This document shows, in pieces, positions 11,318 through 22,926 of a DNA stretch of 64,000 nt (within the stretch, counting starts at the first letter, position 1; the number at the start of each line of letters is the position of its first letter). This DNA comes from Craterostigma plantagineum (Eukaryota; Streptophyta; Magnoliopsida; Lamiales; Linderniaceae), in the NCBI GenBank assembly GCA_027422505.1, contig JAPQWV010000002.1, positions 30,916,501 to 30,980,500 on the forward strand, written 5' to 3'. Below the pieces are notes generated by a model that made no database searches, was not told the origin of the DNA, and saw only the letters and a list, made by a program, of their open reading frames with translations. Both the position numbers and the translations under genes were made by a program.

Positions 11318-12164
11318 TGGAGTCTGCACAACCGAAAACGTAATCAAAATCAACAGAAATTCGCCGATAAGAGTTGGTACAAAATGAGTGAAGACAGGCG
11401 TGCTATGGAGAAAAGGTAAACAGATAAATTAGCGTGACGAGTAATAGAGCGAATTTAGGAGAATCATAAACCTGAGAGCTCTGCAATTGATTTGATCCTT
11501 TTGGTACAGAGAGAGAGCCCTTTCACAGTGCGTACTTGGCTTTACTGACGTTCAAAGTATTTTGATTACTAGTCATAACCTATGACTAATGATTATATAT
11601 AAAAATTGGAAATAATTTTCTTTTCCACTAAATTGACGAGAAAAACCTTTTTTTTTTATTATTTGTTTTCTAATTTATATCAACGAAGGCTAATTATTTA
11701 GAAGTGTTGAGGAAAAAAAAAACGGTTCAAACCGTAAACAACTCAATACTGCGATTAATAATAGTACTACTTCGCTCTATACTAAACGTTCTGTATATTT
11801 CGATTTTATACATCTAATTTTGCCATCTAATCCATCGTTGTGTTACTCTCAAAAAACAACAATCACATCGGGTCAATTCGACCCGACCCGTAAGCAAAAC
11901 CCTAGCAAATATATAGAAGAGAGACCTGAAAAGTTCGTTTCTTTCATAATCATCATTTTATAACATTAGATTTATAACATTAGAGCAGCTGCAAATCAAA
12001 GAGCCCAAAGCGCCAGCCGTAGAATAGCACAACACAAAAAAATTCTATCTTAGGCAAAACAAAAATACAACCCATACATAGGTTGTAATGGCGAACCCAT
12101 GCGAACCACACACAGACACACGCACCGAGCCAACTTCTAGCCTCTTCAAACTCCACAATTTGCA

Positions 12165-12168
<4 letters not shown>

Positions 12169-12230
<62 letters not shown>

Positions 12231-12231
12231 A
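12169..12231. repeat. (TC)n-(AC)n compound microsatellite
   Basis: A TC tract of about 38 bp runs straight into an AC tract of about 25 bp. It creates spurious open frames on the minus strand. Confidence 0.95.
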
Positions 12232-13274
12232 AATACAAGCTCAGCTTAGCACCAAAAAGCTTTTATTCAGACAGCACATACACTATACTATATAGACATA
12301 AACACACAAGGGGTGAAGCTTAGCACATTTCTTGGCAATGATAAGTGAGCTTAGGTCCCCCAATTCCCAGACAAGATTTAGACGATTTCCAAACCCTTGT
12401 CTGAAATCGAGGGACAGCCGTGAAAGGGTCTTAGCTTAGCGCCGGCGTTATTCCCTAGCGTGAAAAAAGAATGAACTTTTAAGACCATTTTTTCGTGGTA
12501 TTTGACATGGAAAGAATGCTTATGCAATAATACTAAGGGAGAAATTGAATAGCTCGAAAGAGAGAAGTGTAGCACATGTTTGGCAAGAAATTTCAACATA
12601 TAAAGAAAAGCCAAGAAATTATTCTCAATATAGGGGCAAAAAAAACCCCGCTTTCTTCTTCTCCTCGCAAGAAAACCCCTAAAGAAAGGGGAAAAAAAGG
12701 GACAACCTTTTCAACGCAAAAGATCAAGATCGAATTTATATCACAGATTTGCATTGCAAGGAGGAAAAAAAGGCAGCTTGCAAGCCCCAAAGGGGGCGAA
12801 ACAACAAAGGAAAGTAGCTATAAGCTGCCTTAGCTCATTCTAATAGGGGATACGCATATATATAGATATATATATAGTGGACTCAAATGCGGACATGCAT
12901 GAACAATTGCATATGCCATTTTTATCCTATAAAATATGTAATATATCCGCATAATGTAATGAAAAGATTATGACAAAATTAGGTTCTCAGTTTTGGGCGG
13001 TAAGGATGTCGCACAAGTGCAAAGATACATTGAGTTGATATGAATGGAAAATGCGAGAGAATTTCCAAGCTTTCGTAACTCTTAAACGATTCAATGCATC
13101 GTTCCCGGGAACCGGCTGTTTCGGTCGCACACCGCTTAACTTCCTTGAAGCTTTGTGCTTAGCTCTATTGCTGACGATAGCCGTGATACCGGGTAAGGAT
13201 TGTCTAGGTTCATCTGCACCACCGCTTCACCGAGTTTAATTTCAAAGCGGTGGTTTATATCTTTGGCAACGTGG

Positions 13275-13670
13275 AAATCTACATAAAAATACCCATTTGT
13301 ATAAAAACTTGCAAGTCAGTACCATGTTAGTTTTTTTTATATGTAGGTAGGTACCTATTAAATAAATTTTTGGCACATTGGTACGTGATCCGCCGCAAGG
13401 TCATATAACACATTTAGGTACCATATAAACGTATTGTGGTACATAATACACATGAGAAAAAGTACATCGTATAACACATTGAGGTACCATATAGAAACAT
13501 ATGTGTACCATATAAATGCATGACGTGGTACATAATACACATATAAAAAGGTACGTCAAGACTGGGAAAATGGTACACAGTTAAACGGGTACTTATATAA
13601 AAATTTTCTGACAGAGGTACTAAATTGCAATTTTTTATTCAATTGGATATTTTTACGTAGATTCACCACG
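13275..13670. mobile_element. Dispersed family 2 (GTACC-rich TIR element), copy 1
   Basis: Ends are inverted: TCTACATAAAAATACCCA on the left and, read on the opposite strand, TCTACGTAAAAATATCCA on the right. The interior repeats GGTACCATATA and GGTACATAATACAC motifs. No coding frame. Related copies lie at 39030-39435, 50285-50660 and 63135-63520. Confidence 0.7.
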
Positions 13671-14599
13671 TTTTTATCCTTTTCTATTCGTATAATAAAA
13701 GAGAAGATAAGATATCTTTATCTATATTCTTTTATTAATTTGCAGGTTTGGTTACTGTTAGAATTTCTTTCAATCAATTTACATTAACTACAAAAATAAG
13801 ATTGAAAAATAACCATTCATTACATTTTTCATTGTGCCACTTTTATATTCTCAATCTTACGGTTATAATTTTAATTACTTATATATTGATTGTATTTTAT
13901 AAATCGTTTTTTAGTTGTATTTTATAAATCTTAATTTCAAGGTTATAGTCTCATCTTATTGAAGGGGTACATGATGATAGCTTCAAACATCAGTTCATAA
14001 CTTACCTTATTGGGGGAATTAGAACATTTTCACATATTTTAAATATAGTCACATCTTCGAAGTTTGTGGTGCTAGCGCATTATCGATGAATGGAATACCT
14101 CGCGATAGAAAAAAAATGAGTTAGCTTTCGAATTTTATTATCGAAACCGATATTTTGTAAAAAAAGTTCATCAGTGTATGATGACGTTTTTTAAACTTTA
14201 TTTACATTAATGCTCCGCATAGTTAAAACTGCTCAATTTTGTGTATCGCGGCCAATCATAATTTTCTCAAAATTAATAATTAACATAAAATAAAAAATAA
14301 AAAACCACCCACAATCTTGCATTTAATAATTTAGACTATTCTTTCTATTTTATTAAGTGGGAGATGCTTATAGTAACCACCACTTAATCAATTTTGCGTG
14401 TCAAGTTTAATTACAATTTTACCCACAATGTTCTTAATAATTACAATATATCCTCAAATAAATTTTTCTTATACATAATAAAAGTAAGAAATTTAAACTT
14501 ACAATTTAATTTAAAATAACTTAAAATATCAAATATTATATTTGTATATTACACATGCATAGAATGGGCATATATACTAGTATATATTAGTCTTCCGGG

Positions 14600-14985
14600 G
14601 TAAATGAAAATGTTCCAATTATGACCAAAAGCGTAATTCTATCAAAATTGAATATTTTATTTTTGGGACATTACGTTTCAAGCTCCAGTTTAAGTTTCAG
14701 TTACAGTTCAGACACATGTCAAAAAATGCATTAGTTTTAAGGACACATTTTCTTCAGAAACACTCCATGGTTCCCTCATACCACTTTATTGTCATGCAGT
14801 AACGGTTCATGGGTCTGTGGTACCACTTCATGGGTCTGTGACACCACTTCATTGGTCTGTAATACCATACTTGTGGTACCATATGGGTCCTTATGTCTAA
14901 ACGAAAGTTAAATTGGATCTTTCTAAACGAAACTTATTAAAAATATGTCTTGATGCCCGACTAATTTGCACTTCATTTTCGAGTT
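14600..14985. repeat. Dispersed family 1 (internal 20-nt array), copy 1
   Basis: Divergent copy with the flank TTAGTTTTAAGGACACA and an internal array of ACCACTTCATGGGTCTGTG units (about 14780-14885). Boundaries are approximate. Confidence 0.65.
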
Positions 14986-15294
14986 TAATTTAACAAACCC
15001 GAAACTTCGATCCGAACCGAGACGCAAAGGAACATTCACAAAACATTTCACAAATTTTATTTATTGAATTTCTTTTATCAAATTTTAATTGCTAATCTTC
15101 GAGCTCCGAAGAAAGCAAAAGGAGTTGTCATCTTCCTCTTCGGCACCTGCTTCGTCGTCAATCGTCATTATCAAACGTTGTAATAGGAATTGTTGAAAGG
15201 ATTCTATCCTACCCATCAGTTCAGATATAGATAGGGATTGAATCTTGATTGTGTGGTGAATACATAAATTCCCAATTTCGCAACCCTAGCGAAG

Positions 15295-16224
15295 ATGAAG
15301 AACTTCAATTCCTACCCTTACAGAGCCCAAAACGTCGCAGACTACGCCGGAGACGACGTAGAAGACTCCGCCGAAGACGATGACAGCCCGGACCAAAACA
15401 TGGCTTCAAACGGAGATTTCTACAGCCACGACGACTCAAAGCGACACCCAAAGAAAAGAAAGCTCGATTATTTCGTTTCGAGCCGGGGAAATTGGAGCGA
15501 AGAAGACACCTCTTTGCTGCTACGAGCATGGGGAGACAGATTCATGGAGCTGGGCAGGCGTAGCCTGAGATCCGAGGATTGGTCCGAGGTAACCGAGAAA
15601 GTGTCTGAGATGAGCGGAATTGAGAGGAGCGAAGCCGATTGCAGAAGCCAATTGGACGTCCTCAAGAACAAGTACAAGAGAGAAAGGGCGAAGGTTGAAT
15701 CTGGGAATTCGAGCAAGTGGGCGTTCTTCAAGAAAATGGACGTGCTTTTGAACCCTAGGATGAGGGGCAATTTGGGGTTTTTGGGATGTGGGGTCGATTC
15801 GGGGGAATACGTATTTACGAATCCAAGCGTTTATTTGGAAAAGTCGAATGTGTTGGATGAGATGAGGGACAGCCCGGGGCAGTCAGACGTTGAATGTGAG
15901 AGCGATGAAGAAAGCGAGGAGATGAATGAGGATGGAGAAGAAGGTGATTCTGAATCTGCTAAATTGTTGAATGAATCGATTAAGAAGTTTGGGGAAATGT
16001 ATGAAAAAGTTGAGGAGAGCAAGAATAGGCAAATGGTTGAGCTCGAGTCGCTGAGGCAGAGTTTTCAGAGAGAATTGGAAGCGGAAAAGAAGCAGATTTT
16101 CGAGCGTGCGCAAGCTGAGATTACTAAGATTAGGGAAGCGTTCGACAAAGAAGATGAAGAGGATGAGAATGAGGGCGAAGATGAAGTCGACGAAGATGAG
16201 ACTGATACTTCATCAAGTGCGTGA
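15295..16224 (+). CDS. Trihelix (SIP1/ASIL-type) transcription factor
   Basis: Single exon, 309 residues. After an acidic leader and a basic KRHPKKRK nuclear localisation patch (about 49-56), a trihelix (MADF-like) DNA-binding domain spans about 64-135, with the first conserved tryptophan in RGNWSEED and the second in SEDW. The C-terminal half holds an acidic stretch, a coiled coil rich in E and K (about 220-285) and a Glu/Asp-rich tail. This order (one trihelix near the N terminus plus a C-terminal coiled coil) is the SIP1 clade, which includes the ASIL and ENAP proteins. DNA target and partners are not visible. Intronless structure is common in this clade. The ATG at 15295 is the first in frame and is preceded by an AT-rich leader. 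Confidence 0.88.
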   Translation: MKNFNSYPYRAQNVADYAGDDVEDSAEDDDSPDQNMASNGDFYSHDDSKRHPKKRKLDYFVSSRGNWSEEDTSLLLRAWGDRFMELGRRSLRSEDWSEVTEKVSEMSGIERSEADCRSQLDVLKNKYKRERAKVESGNSSKWAFFKKMDVLLNPRMRGNLGFLGCGVDSGEYVFTNPSVYLEKSNVLDEMRDSPGQSDVECESDEESEEMNEDGEEGDSESAKLLNESIKKFGEMYEKVEESKNRQMVELESLRQSFQRELEAEKKQIFERAQAEITKIREAFDKEDEEDENEGEDEVDEDETDTSSSA

Positions 16225-17156
16225 TCTTAACTCAACGATTGCCTATAAATTACTCTAGTAAGATTTGTTAGGGTTTTTTGCGTAATGATGACCTTTTGTT
16301 TGACATTATAATGGCATATATGTTGAGAGATTGAGTGACATGACTATGTTGTTTAGTTCGTGAATGATGGTTATGTGTTTTTACTTCGTGATTTTTTCTT
16401 CCTTTGGTATTGGCTTGGTAGCAGTTTCTTTTTTATGGTTACCCATTTTTTTCTCCTCTAATTATGTCCGTAAATCGCTTCAGTTTTGAAACTTATGTCC
16501 TTACATTGCAACCCCCTTAGTCGAGTGTCCTGAAAGTGCCGCGTCAGATTTATCCTCGAATAAGCAGCCGCGCATGATTTATTCTTGTGCGGATCTTCTG
16601 CTCAATAATTAGGTTTTGGACTCATTGTGTCCTTAAATTGCTTCAGATTTTAGATTGCAAACCCTTAAGTTGAGTGTATTGAGTATCACTTCCTTACTTT
16701 GTGACGAAAAATTTAGTCAACCTTTCTATTTACGAAATACTATGTTGCTCATCTGTACTATTTTCATCCTTACGTTCCCATGATTCTAGGTTATGATTCA
16801 TGCTATACTGAATACCACACACTTTTACTCTTCGAATTGTTTTTCAGCTGGCATTACGTCCAATTCCATGATTTCGTCGTTTACTTTGTTGTCTCCCCAG
16901 TCTTTCTGTGCCAATTATTCTAACTTTTCTAATATCGTACCGAGAGAAACTAAATCTGCTGTGTGATGTGAGACGTTTTGGACGATGAAACAAGGGCAAT
17001 TTTCGACCTATCCATCGAAAGCAAGAGTTTGAGCTGCTCAAATCCAATGCCTTATTAATTGTCTGCTGCTAATTATTCTGACAAAAATCCTTACTGTGCT
17101 TGTCCCTAAATGTTAGAACAAGACATAGAGAAACTACACTGTGAAACATAAGGAAA
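16225..17156. other. Intergenic between convergent genes
   Basis: Holds the 3' UTRs of the trihelix gene (+) and the sulfate transporter (-). Two related passages (about 16465-16535 and 16615-16690) share TCCTTAAATTGCTTCAG-like text and look like fragments of one degenerate repeat. No gene was seen. Confidence 0.5.
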
Positions 17157-20100
17157 TTAACACGGATATGAATCTTCTCCGTGATGCCCTCGCCTTGAAT
17201 TCTTGAGCGAAGGTTTGCAGAACTCAATGGCGTCGCACGTCGACAAGAAAACTGATTCTTTTCCCACCTTCTCGATGAAATGCATCGCTATGAGCTTGTC
17301 CATTACTTCGATCCTCGGATTTATCAGAATTATCTGCAGATTTATCACATTATATACGCATTAAAGTTTATCGAACATTTCATATACACGACGAAAAGCG
17401 TCGGTTTTTCTCCCTCTTACCTTTATTTCTTGGCTCTGTAAGCTCCTTCTGACTTCGAGCAAAGCCTCGACACCAGTGTGGTCAACTGCCGTCACGCCTA
17501 TAAGAAATATTACGCCATTTTTGTAGTTTACTTTCACCAATCGACCGACAATAATATTTTAAGCAGTCGAAGCCCTCGACTAATTACCTCCCATCTCAAG
17601 TAAGACGAACTCGACGTGGTTATCAGAGGGCTTAGTGAAGTCGGTTTCGTCCCGAACCCATCTCAAAATCCTGAGGATCGAAGAAAACAAAAATAGAGCG
17701 TAACTATTCCGACAAAGATTTTCGAGTAACTTCATGCCAGGGTTCTTAGATTAGGGTTTTCTCAACCTTTCTTTCATGTAATTGGCGTTCGCAAAGTACA
17801 AAGGCGAACCAATCTGCAAGACCAAGAATCCCGGGATGCAGGTCGAGTGGGGATACTGCTCGATATCCCGATAGAGATTCGAGTCGGGAATGTTCCCGAG
17901 CTTGCACGTCGCCGGCCTCGCCATGTACAACATAGCCCTCACCACCGCCAGTCCGACCTATAAGAACAAACATAAGCAACAATCGAATCCTCCTCGTTCG
18001 AAAAGAAAAAGCGGTCAATTTTGTGACATACAGACAACATTAGGCCCACGTCCATGCTGACGAAGGCGACTCCGAAGAAGCAAGACATGCAGATAGCAAA
18101 GTCGAACTTGTCAGTCTCGAATAGGTGGTAGTACTTCTTGAACTTTATTAGCCCGAGCATGGCCGAGATGATGATGGCCGAGAGGGCGACCTGTGGGGTG
18201 TACTTGAACACGGGGGCCAGGAACAGAAGCACGAGGAGCATGCAGATAGACTGGACTGCGTTGGCCATCTGGGTCCTGCAACCCGCGTTGACGTTCACTG
18301 CGGTCTTCGAGAATGGACCTTCAACATAAGTTATTACAATATGATGTTAAAACATGTTCTTTAATCTGAACCACGTTAAATCTCTGTTCTCAAATTCTAT
18401 TTCAATTCAAATTTTAATAAAAAAAATCAAGTGCTTCTTCTCGTCCAGTAATCGATGTTATAAAATTTGCTAGCAGCTACTCAGATGCCTAAGGGAGGTC
18501 TGTGCCTAGACGGCCCAGCCGGCTTCTAGGATGAAATTAGATGGCATATCTGTGTTTTTTTATATGCTAATAAAAGTAAATGTATTCAAATTTATCCATC
18601 TAAATAAATAAAAAAAAGCCAAAATTGGAACATCGGTCGCCTAGCAGATTTCTCCAGCAGAGGGCGCAACCTAACCTCCTAGGCCAAATTTTACAACAGA
18701 GACTGTAACAATGCAATGATAATGAACGAAGAAAATTACCAGTTGTTAAGTAGCACGACGTAAGGGATCCTATCATGTTCATGAAGCCGTAGGCGATCAT
18801 CTCTTTGTTCCCGTCGATGTGGTCGTTCGTGGCCAACGCAAAGCTTCTTCCTATGGCTATGCCTTCCTGCAAAAGGTAAAAAGACGATTGTATATTTTCG
18901 AAGTAGGAAGAAATTGAAAAGGTGTGATTTTCGGTGACTTATTGCGTACTGCGATGGCGATCATGGCGGAGATGACACCCGCTTTTAAGGGGGCGGATAA
19001 GTACTTGGGATCGAAGTTGATTCGGTTTATCGAGAGCTCGTTGACGCCTTTCTTGAGAGGGCCGACCTGAAATAGGAAAAACAAAAGATTTAAATTTGGC
19101 AGTCGTAAGAAATAATTCACAAAAAAAAAGAAAGAAAACGTATAGAATACGCACGATGGCGATCCCTTTCTTCTCGAAGTTTGCAAAGTACGCGAGGAGG
19201 CAACCGACGACTACGACGACGATGGGTCCCATGGCCGATACGATGAATAGGTTCGGTTTTATCTTCTTCTGCAAAATTTTAAGGCTTCGAGTTGAAAAAC
19301 CCGCCGTTTGAGCTTCGCATTTCTCTATATAAGTAAGAAACGTTTTAAATGCGTCTTTTACCACGTATCTCGTTGCCTGGAGAAAGACGAGGAACGCAAG
19401 GCCTATGACCACGCTTTTCCAGTCCCACTGCAAAAACGATAATTTTGTATTATAATAAAATTGGGGAAAAAACGATTCGTTCCATAGATGATATATTATC
19501 ATGTGCCGAAAAAAAGTACCTCGCTACGATTCTTCAAAATGGCTTCTAAGACGGCGGGCACGCCCGTTTTGTGCGTGAAGTGCTTCAGACCAAGCATACC
19601 TTTCATCTGCTGGAAGATGATCAGTATCGCCGTCCCGCCCATAAAGCCCATTATGGTCGAGTGCGACAAAAAGTCAACCAGTATGCCTAGCCTGCATCCC
19701 CAGTAAGGGTATTATAGTAATTTTCTACCTACGATCCATGCACTGCATGCATGAGTTTACCGTTACCTTAGGACGCCGAACAACGTCTGAACGAAGCCGC
19801 ATATTAGGGTTGCGGTGAAGACCAAGCTAACGTACAGATATTGGTCGTCGTCGGCCTTCACCTTCTCCTCTATGGCCTCGGCTATAAGCAACGAACACGC
19901 CGCCACTGTTCCCACGGCGAGATGCTTCGAGCTCCCGAGGACTGTGTAGATCAGCGGCGGAACGAAACTCGAGTCTGTTTATTATCATGTAAAAAGGTTA
20001 ATTTTTCCCACTTTCGAAAATTGAATCATAAAAAAATCAGTTAAATGACCATTTGACCTAAAAATTTAAGCTCGAAGGGAGAGTTTCTCATACTCAGCGG

Positions 20101-20705
20101 AGATATGAATAAGCCTTGAAATATGTAATTTATTAATACGAGCCGAGATGAAATTATACATAGGAAAATTGGACCCCACTGACTATACTATCTAGTTCCG
20201 TCACTGATCATATTTCAGTTTACATACTTTATATAATTCTAACACGCCCCTCTCAAATGACCCCTTGACATGAACTTTGCTATCATGTTTTATCATATTT
20301 TACTTTTATGTGCTTTACTTCCAACGGAACCAACATTTATATTTAAAGTGATAGAAATATATACTGCTTACAGAGTCCAATGATGGGCGGCAATCTTGCG
20401 AGATTCGCGTAGCTTATGCCCTGCGGAATGGCGAGGCTGGCAATCGTAATCCCCGCGAGGAGGTCGAACTTGAACGTGGACAGCCTATAGCTCGGGAGCC
20501 ACTCGAAGATGGGGATAAAGTACTGCAATGTCTTAACCGCCCTTCGGGCGAATGGCTCGTGCTTGAACGCCCTAAAGGGATCATCTGGGAAAAACGTCTC
20601 CAAGAGCTTCGATTTAAACATCTTGCAAAAGCTCCTCGGCCCTTCGAAGTTCACGCTTCGAACGCCATTATTTCCGCCGTCGCCACCGATTACTTCCGTC
20701 ATCAT
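17157..20705 (-). CDS. SULTR3;5: Sulfate transporter family, SULTR3;5-like
   Basis: Twelve exons: 20705-20372, 19974-19767, 19691-19520, 19427-19362, 19268-19155, 19066-18950, 18866-18740, 18318-18032, 17957-17767, 17670-17588, 17497-17421, 17333-17157. All junctions are GT-AG and in phase, giving 650 residues, normal for plant SULTRs. The N terminus carries the group 3 signature FKSKLLETFFPDDPF and then the first membrane segments (LAGITIASLAIPQGISYA). Later exons give further membrane segments, and exons 9-12 form a C-terminal STAS domain (about 505-620) with GVTAVDHTG near 567. Similarity along the whole length is closest to SULTR3;5, a root vascular protein that cooperates with SULTR2;1 in root-to-shoot sulfate transport. 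Subtype is from remembered similarity; group 3 membership is firm. Exons use many G/C-ending codons. Confidence 0.92.
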
Positions 20706-22926
20706 AGAGAGGGAGAGGGAGAGAGAGAGAGAGAGATCTAATTACAAAAGGGAAAGAGAGGAGCCATATGTACGCAATGCATATGTGTATGTTAGAGGGA
20801 AAAGGAAACCAAGTGAAAAGGAGGAGTAGGCATGTAAATGAATGTTAGAGAAAGATAGAATGAAGAGAGAAAAACACGGACAAAGGTTGATGAAAGGGCA
20901 TGTAATAGAAAAGGATGATGAGAGAAATAGTGTTTACCTTTTGTTGGGATATGTTTGCTATTTATATCAAGAGGATGATATGGATAGGCATTTCAATGGT
21001 TTTCAAGAATTGGATTGTTCCTTTGACTCCTTTTTAAATATTTTCCATATATTTTTTGGGGGTGATTTATACTCCTAATTATTATTATCCCAAACAAGTT
21101 TATTACATTTATTGTTGGAGATTAATGAGTTTAATTGTTAGGTGAACTTTTTGAAATTCATGGTTGGAAGTAAATGAGTTTACTAACAAGGTGAATGTGG
21201 ATTGTTGAAAATCATTCGGCCATGGATTTACCAGCTAACTTAATTGAATGAATTTGACTAATTTACTTGATTTATTTCATTGGATTGAATTGGATAAGAA
21301 CGTTCATTGAATTAAGTAAGATACTATTTATGCTCATCTTTATGAATTAATAAAACACATAAAATTCATAGCTCGACTCGTCATAATATTAAGAAATTTG
21401 AAATTGTGTACCTACAGACTACAATTAGTGTCATTTAAGTTACAACGTATATAGAAGCAAATACATGCAAGTTATCGAGTCATCCTTTTACTCACTATTC
21501 CCTCTTAAGTTCTCTCGCCGATAAAACTACTTAAGAGTAAGATAAATTTTACGTTTTTCGTTGTATGATGAGAAACAATTGACATCAATCTTCTTACATG
21601 TTGGGAGAGGACGAAAATATTTTAGCTAAAATGATTGGTTGATTAGGCGGTCTCTTACATAATATGCATTATATTAATTGGATATGCCTATCATATGTGG
21701 ATTTCTAATTTGAACTTAAGTTATAGGATTTAATTCATAAGGAAGATTATCACAGTTTACATTACTTAAATATATATTTAAATACGATTGCATATGCTTG
21801 ATGGTGGGATAACATTGTTTAGATATAAAGTTCCATTAAATATTTACAATTTAACTTGGAAGATTTATTAACACTGCTATTTTTAGCTACCCTAATTGTG
21901 TGCAATAAATTAAAATTAATTATTATTGAATATTTTTAATAAGTAATATAATATAAATAGAATTTGGTAGTTATTATGAGGTTATGGAAGGTATGTTGTT
22001 TAATAAGTTTTTTTTAAATTTTTGAATAGTAATTAATGTAGAAAAAATATGATTGATCAATTGACACAAACCAATTAACAGTTTTTATCCACCCTAAATT
22101 CATTATAAAAGAGAATAGATTTTTCAAATAAATATATTTTGGGTATATTACGTTTCAGGCCCCTTTGGCTTTTTAAATCGGATTCAGGGCCTATCAATAT
22201 AAATTTAGTTTTAAGGACCTGATTTCTGCAGTACCACTTCATTGTTTTGCAGTACCACTTCATTTTTATGCGGTGCCACTTTATTGTTCTGCAGTACCAC
22301 TCATTGTTTTGCATTACTACTTCATTGTTACTGCAGAAACAATGAAGTGGTACTGCGCTACAATGAAGTGGTACTGCAGAACAATGAAATGCACAAATTG
22401 TGTCCTTAAATTAATTTTTTCCTGACAGAATGAAAATTGCTCCTATATTTTTTAATCAAATCGGACATTGAAAAAGTCTTTTTTAATAAATAGGTTTCTA
22501 TTCGCTAGATTTTCATTAAATAAATAACTCTCTCTCTCTCTATCTATTTCTCTCTCTCTCCTAATTGTCTCAGTACGTGTTCGACAGCAAAAAGCTCGCT
22601 GTCTTTTGTATCTCTGTATATTCCGTCGATCGAAGCTGTAAGAAGGATACGCGCGATTTCAGCTTTCGCTTCGCCGATCTGGTTAGTTGTCTTCTTGATT
22701 CTTGCTGATTCAATTCGAACAGAAAAATGTTTTAGGTCTTCAGCAGCCATGGAACACTTTGCTGACCAGTCAACTTTGACGACTGCTGTTTTACCAGATC
22801 TGACTCTTTCGAAGTTTTGAATTGATGTCGGCTGAATGCTGAAATTGTTGTTTTTTAATTGATTCGTTCGTTAGGTGGTGGTGTCGATTGATTTTGTGCT
22901 GCGATTAGTGAACGCGTTTCTGAAAA
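20706..22926. other. Divergent promoter region, SULTR3;5-like and AGD14
   Basis: A GA microsatellite (20706-20738) lies in the transporter leader. ATATAAATAG-like text on the minus strand at 20959-20967 is a candidate TATA. The rest is AT-rich, with a foldback family 1 copy at 22145-22440. A TC-rich stretch at 22520-22560 and the sequence to 22926 are probably the 5' UTR of AGD14, perhaps with a leader intron. Confidence 0.5.
22145..22440. repeat. Dispersed family 1, copy 2 (foldback form)
   Basis: Four to five units of GCAGTACCACTTCATTGTT run in one direction (about 22229-22330), then two units run in the inverse direction (about 22335-22390), so the array can fold into a hairpin. Outer text resembles other copies (TTAGTTTTAAGGACCTGAT). 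Confidence 0.75.

Larger units (their letters stand above)
11324..15294. other. Intergenic region with repeats
   Basis: Leader or missing 5' exons of the NUP1-like gene probably lie near 11330-11550. The rest is AT-rich, with TC/AC microsatellites at 12169-12231, a family 2 element (13275-13670) and a family 1 element (14600-14985). A 62-codon open frame at 13051-13239 has no recognisable family. The last 150 bp before 15295 are probably the 5' UTR of the trihelix gene. Confidence 0.5.

Noticed and set aside
12045..12230. Open frame with a CVCVC/ERERER run
   Set aside because: It is a translation of the AC and TC microsatellite and has no family or splice support.
13051..13239. 62-codon open frame with a hydrophobic middle
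   Set aside because: No start context, no relatives that I recognise, and it lies in repeat-rich intergenic DNA.
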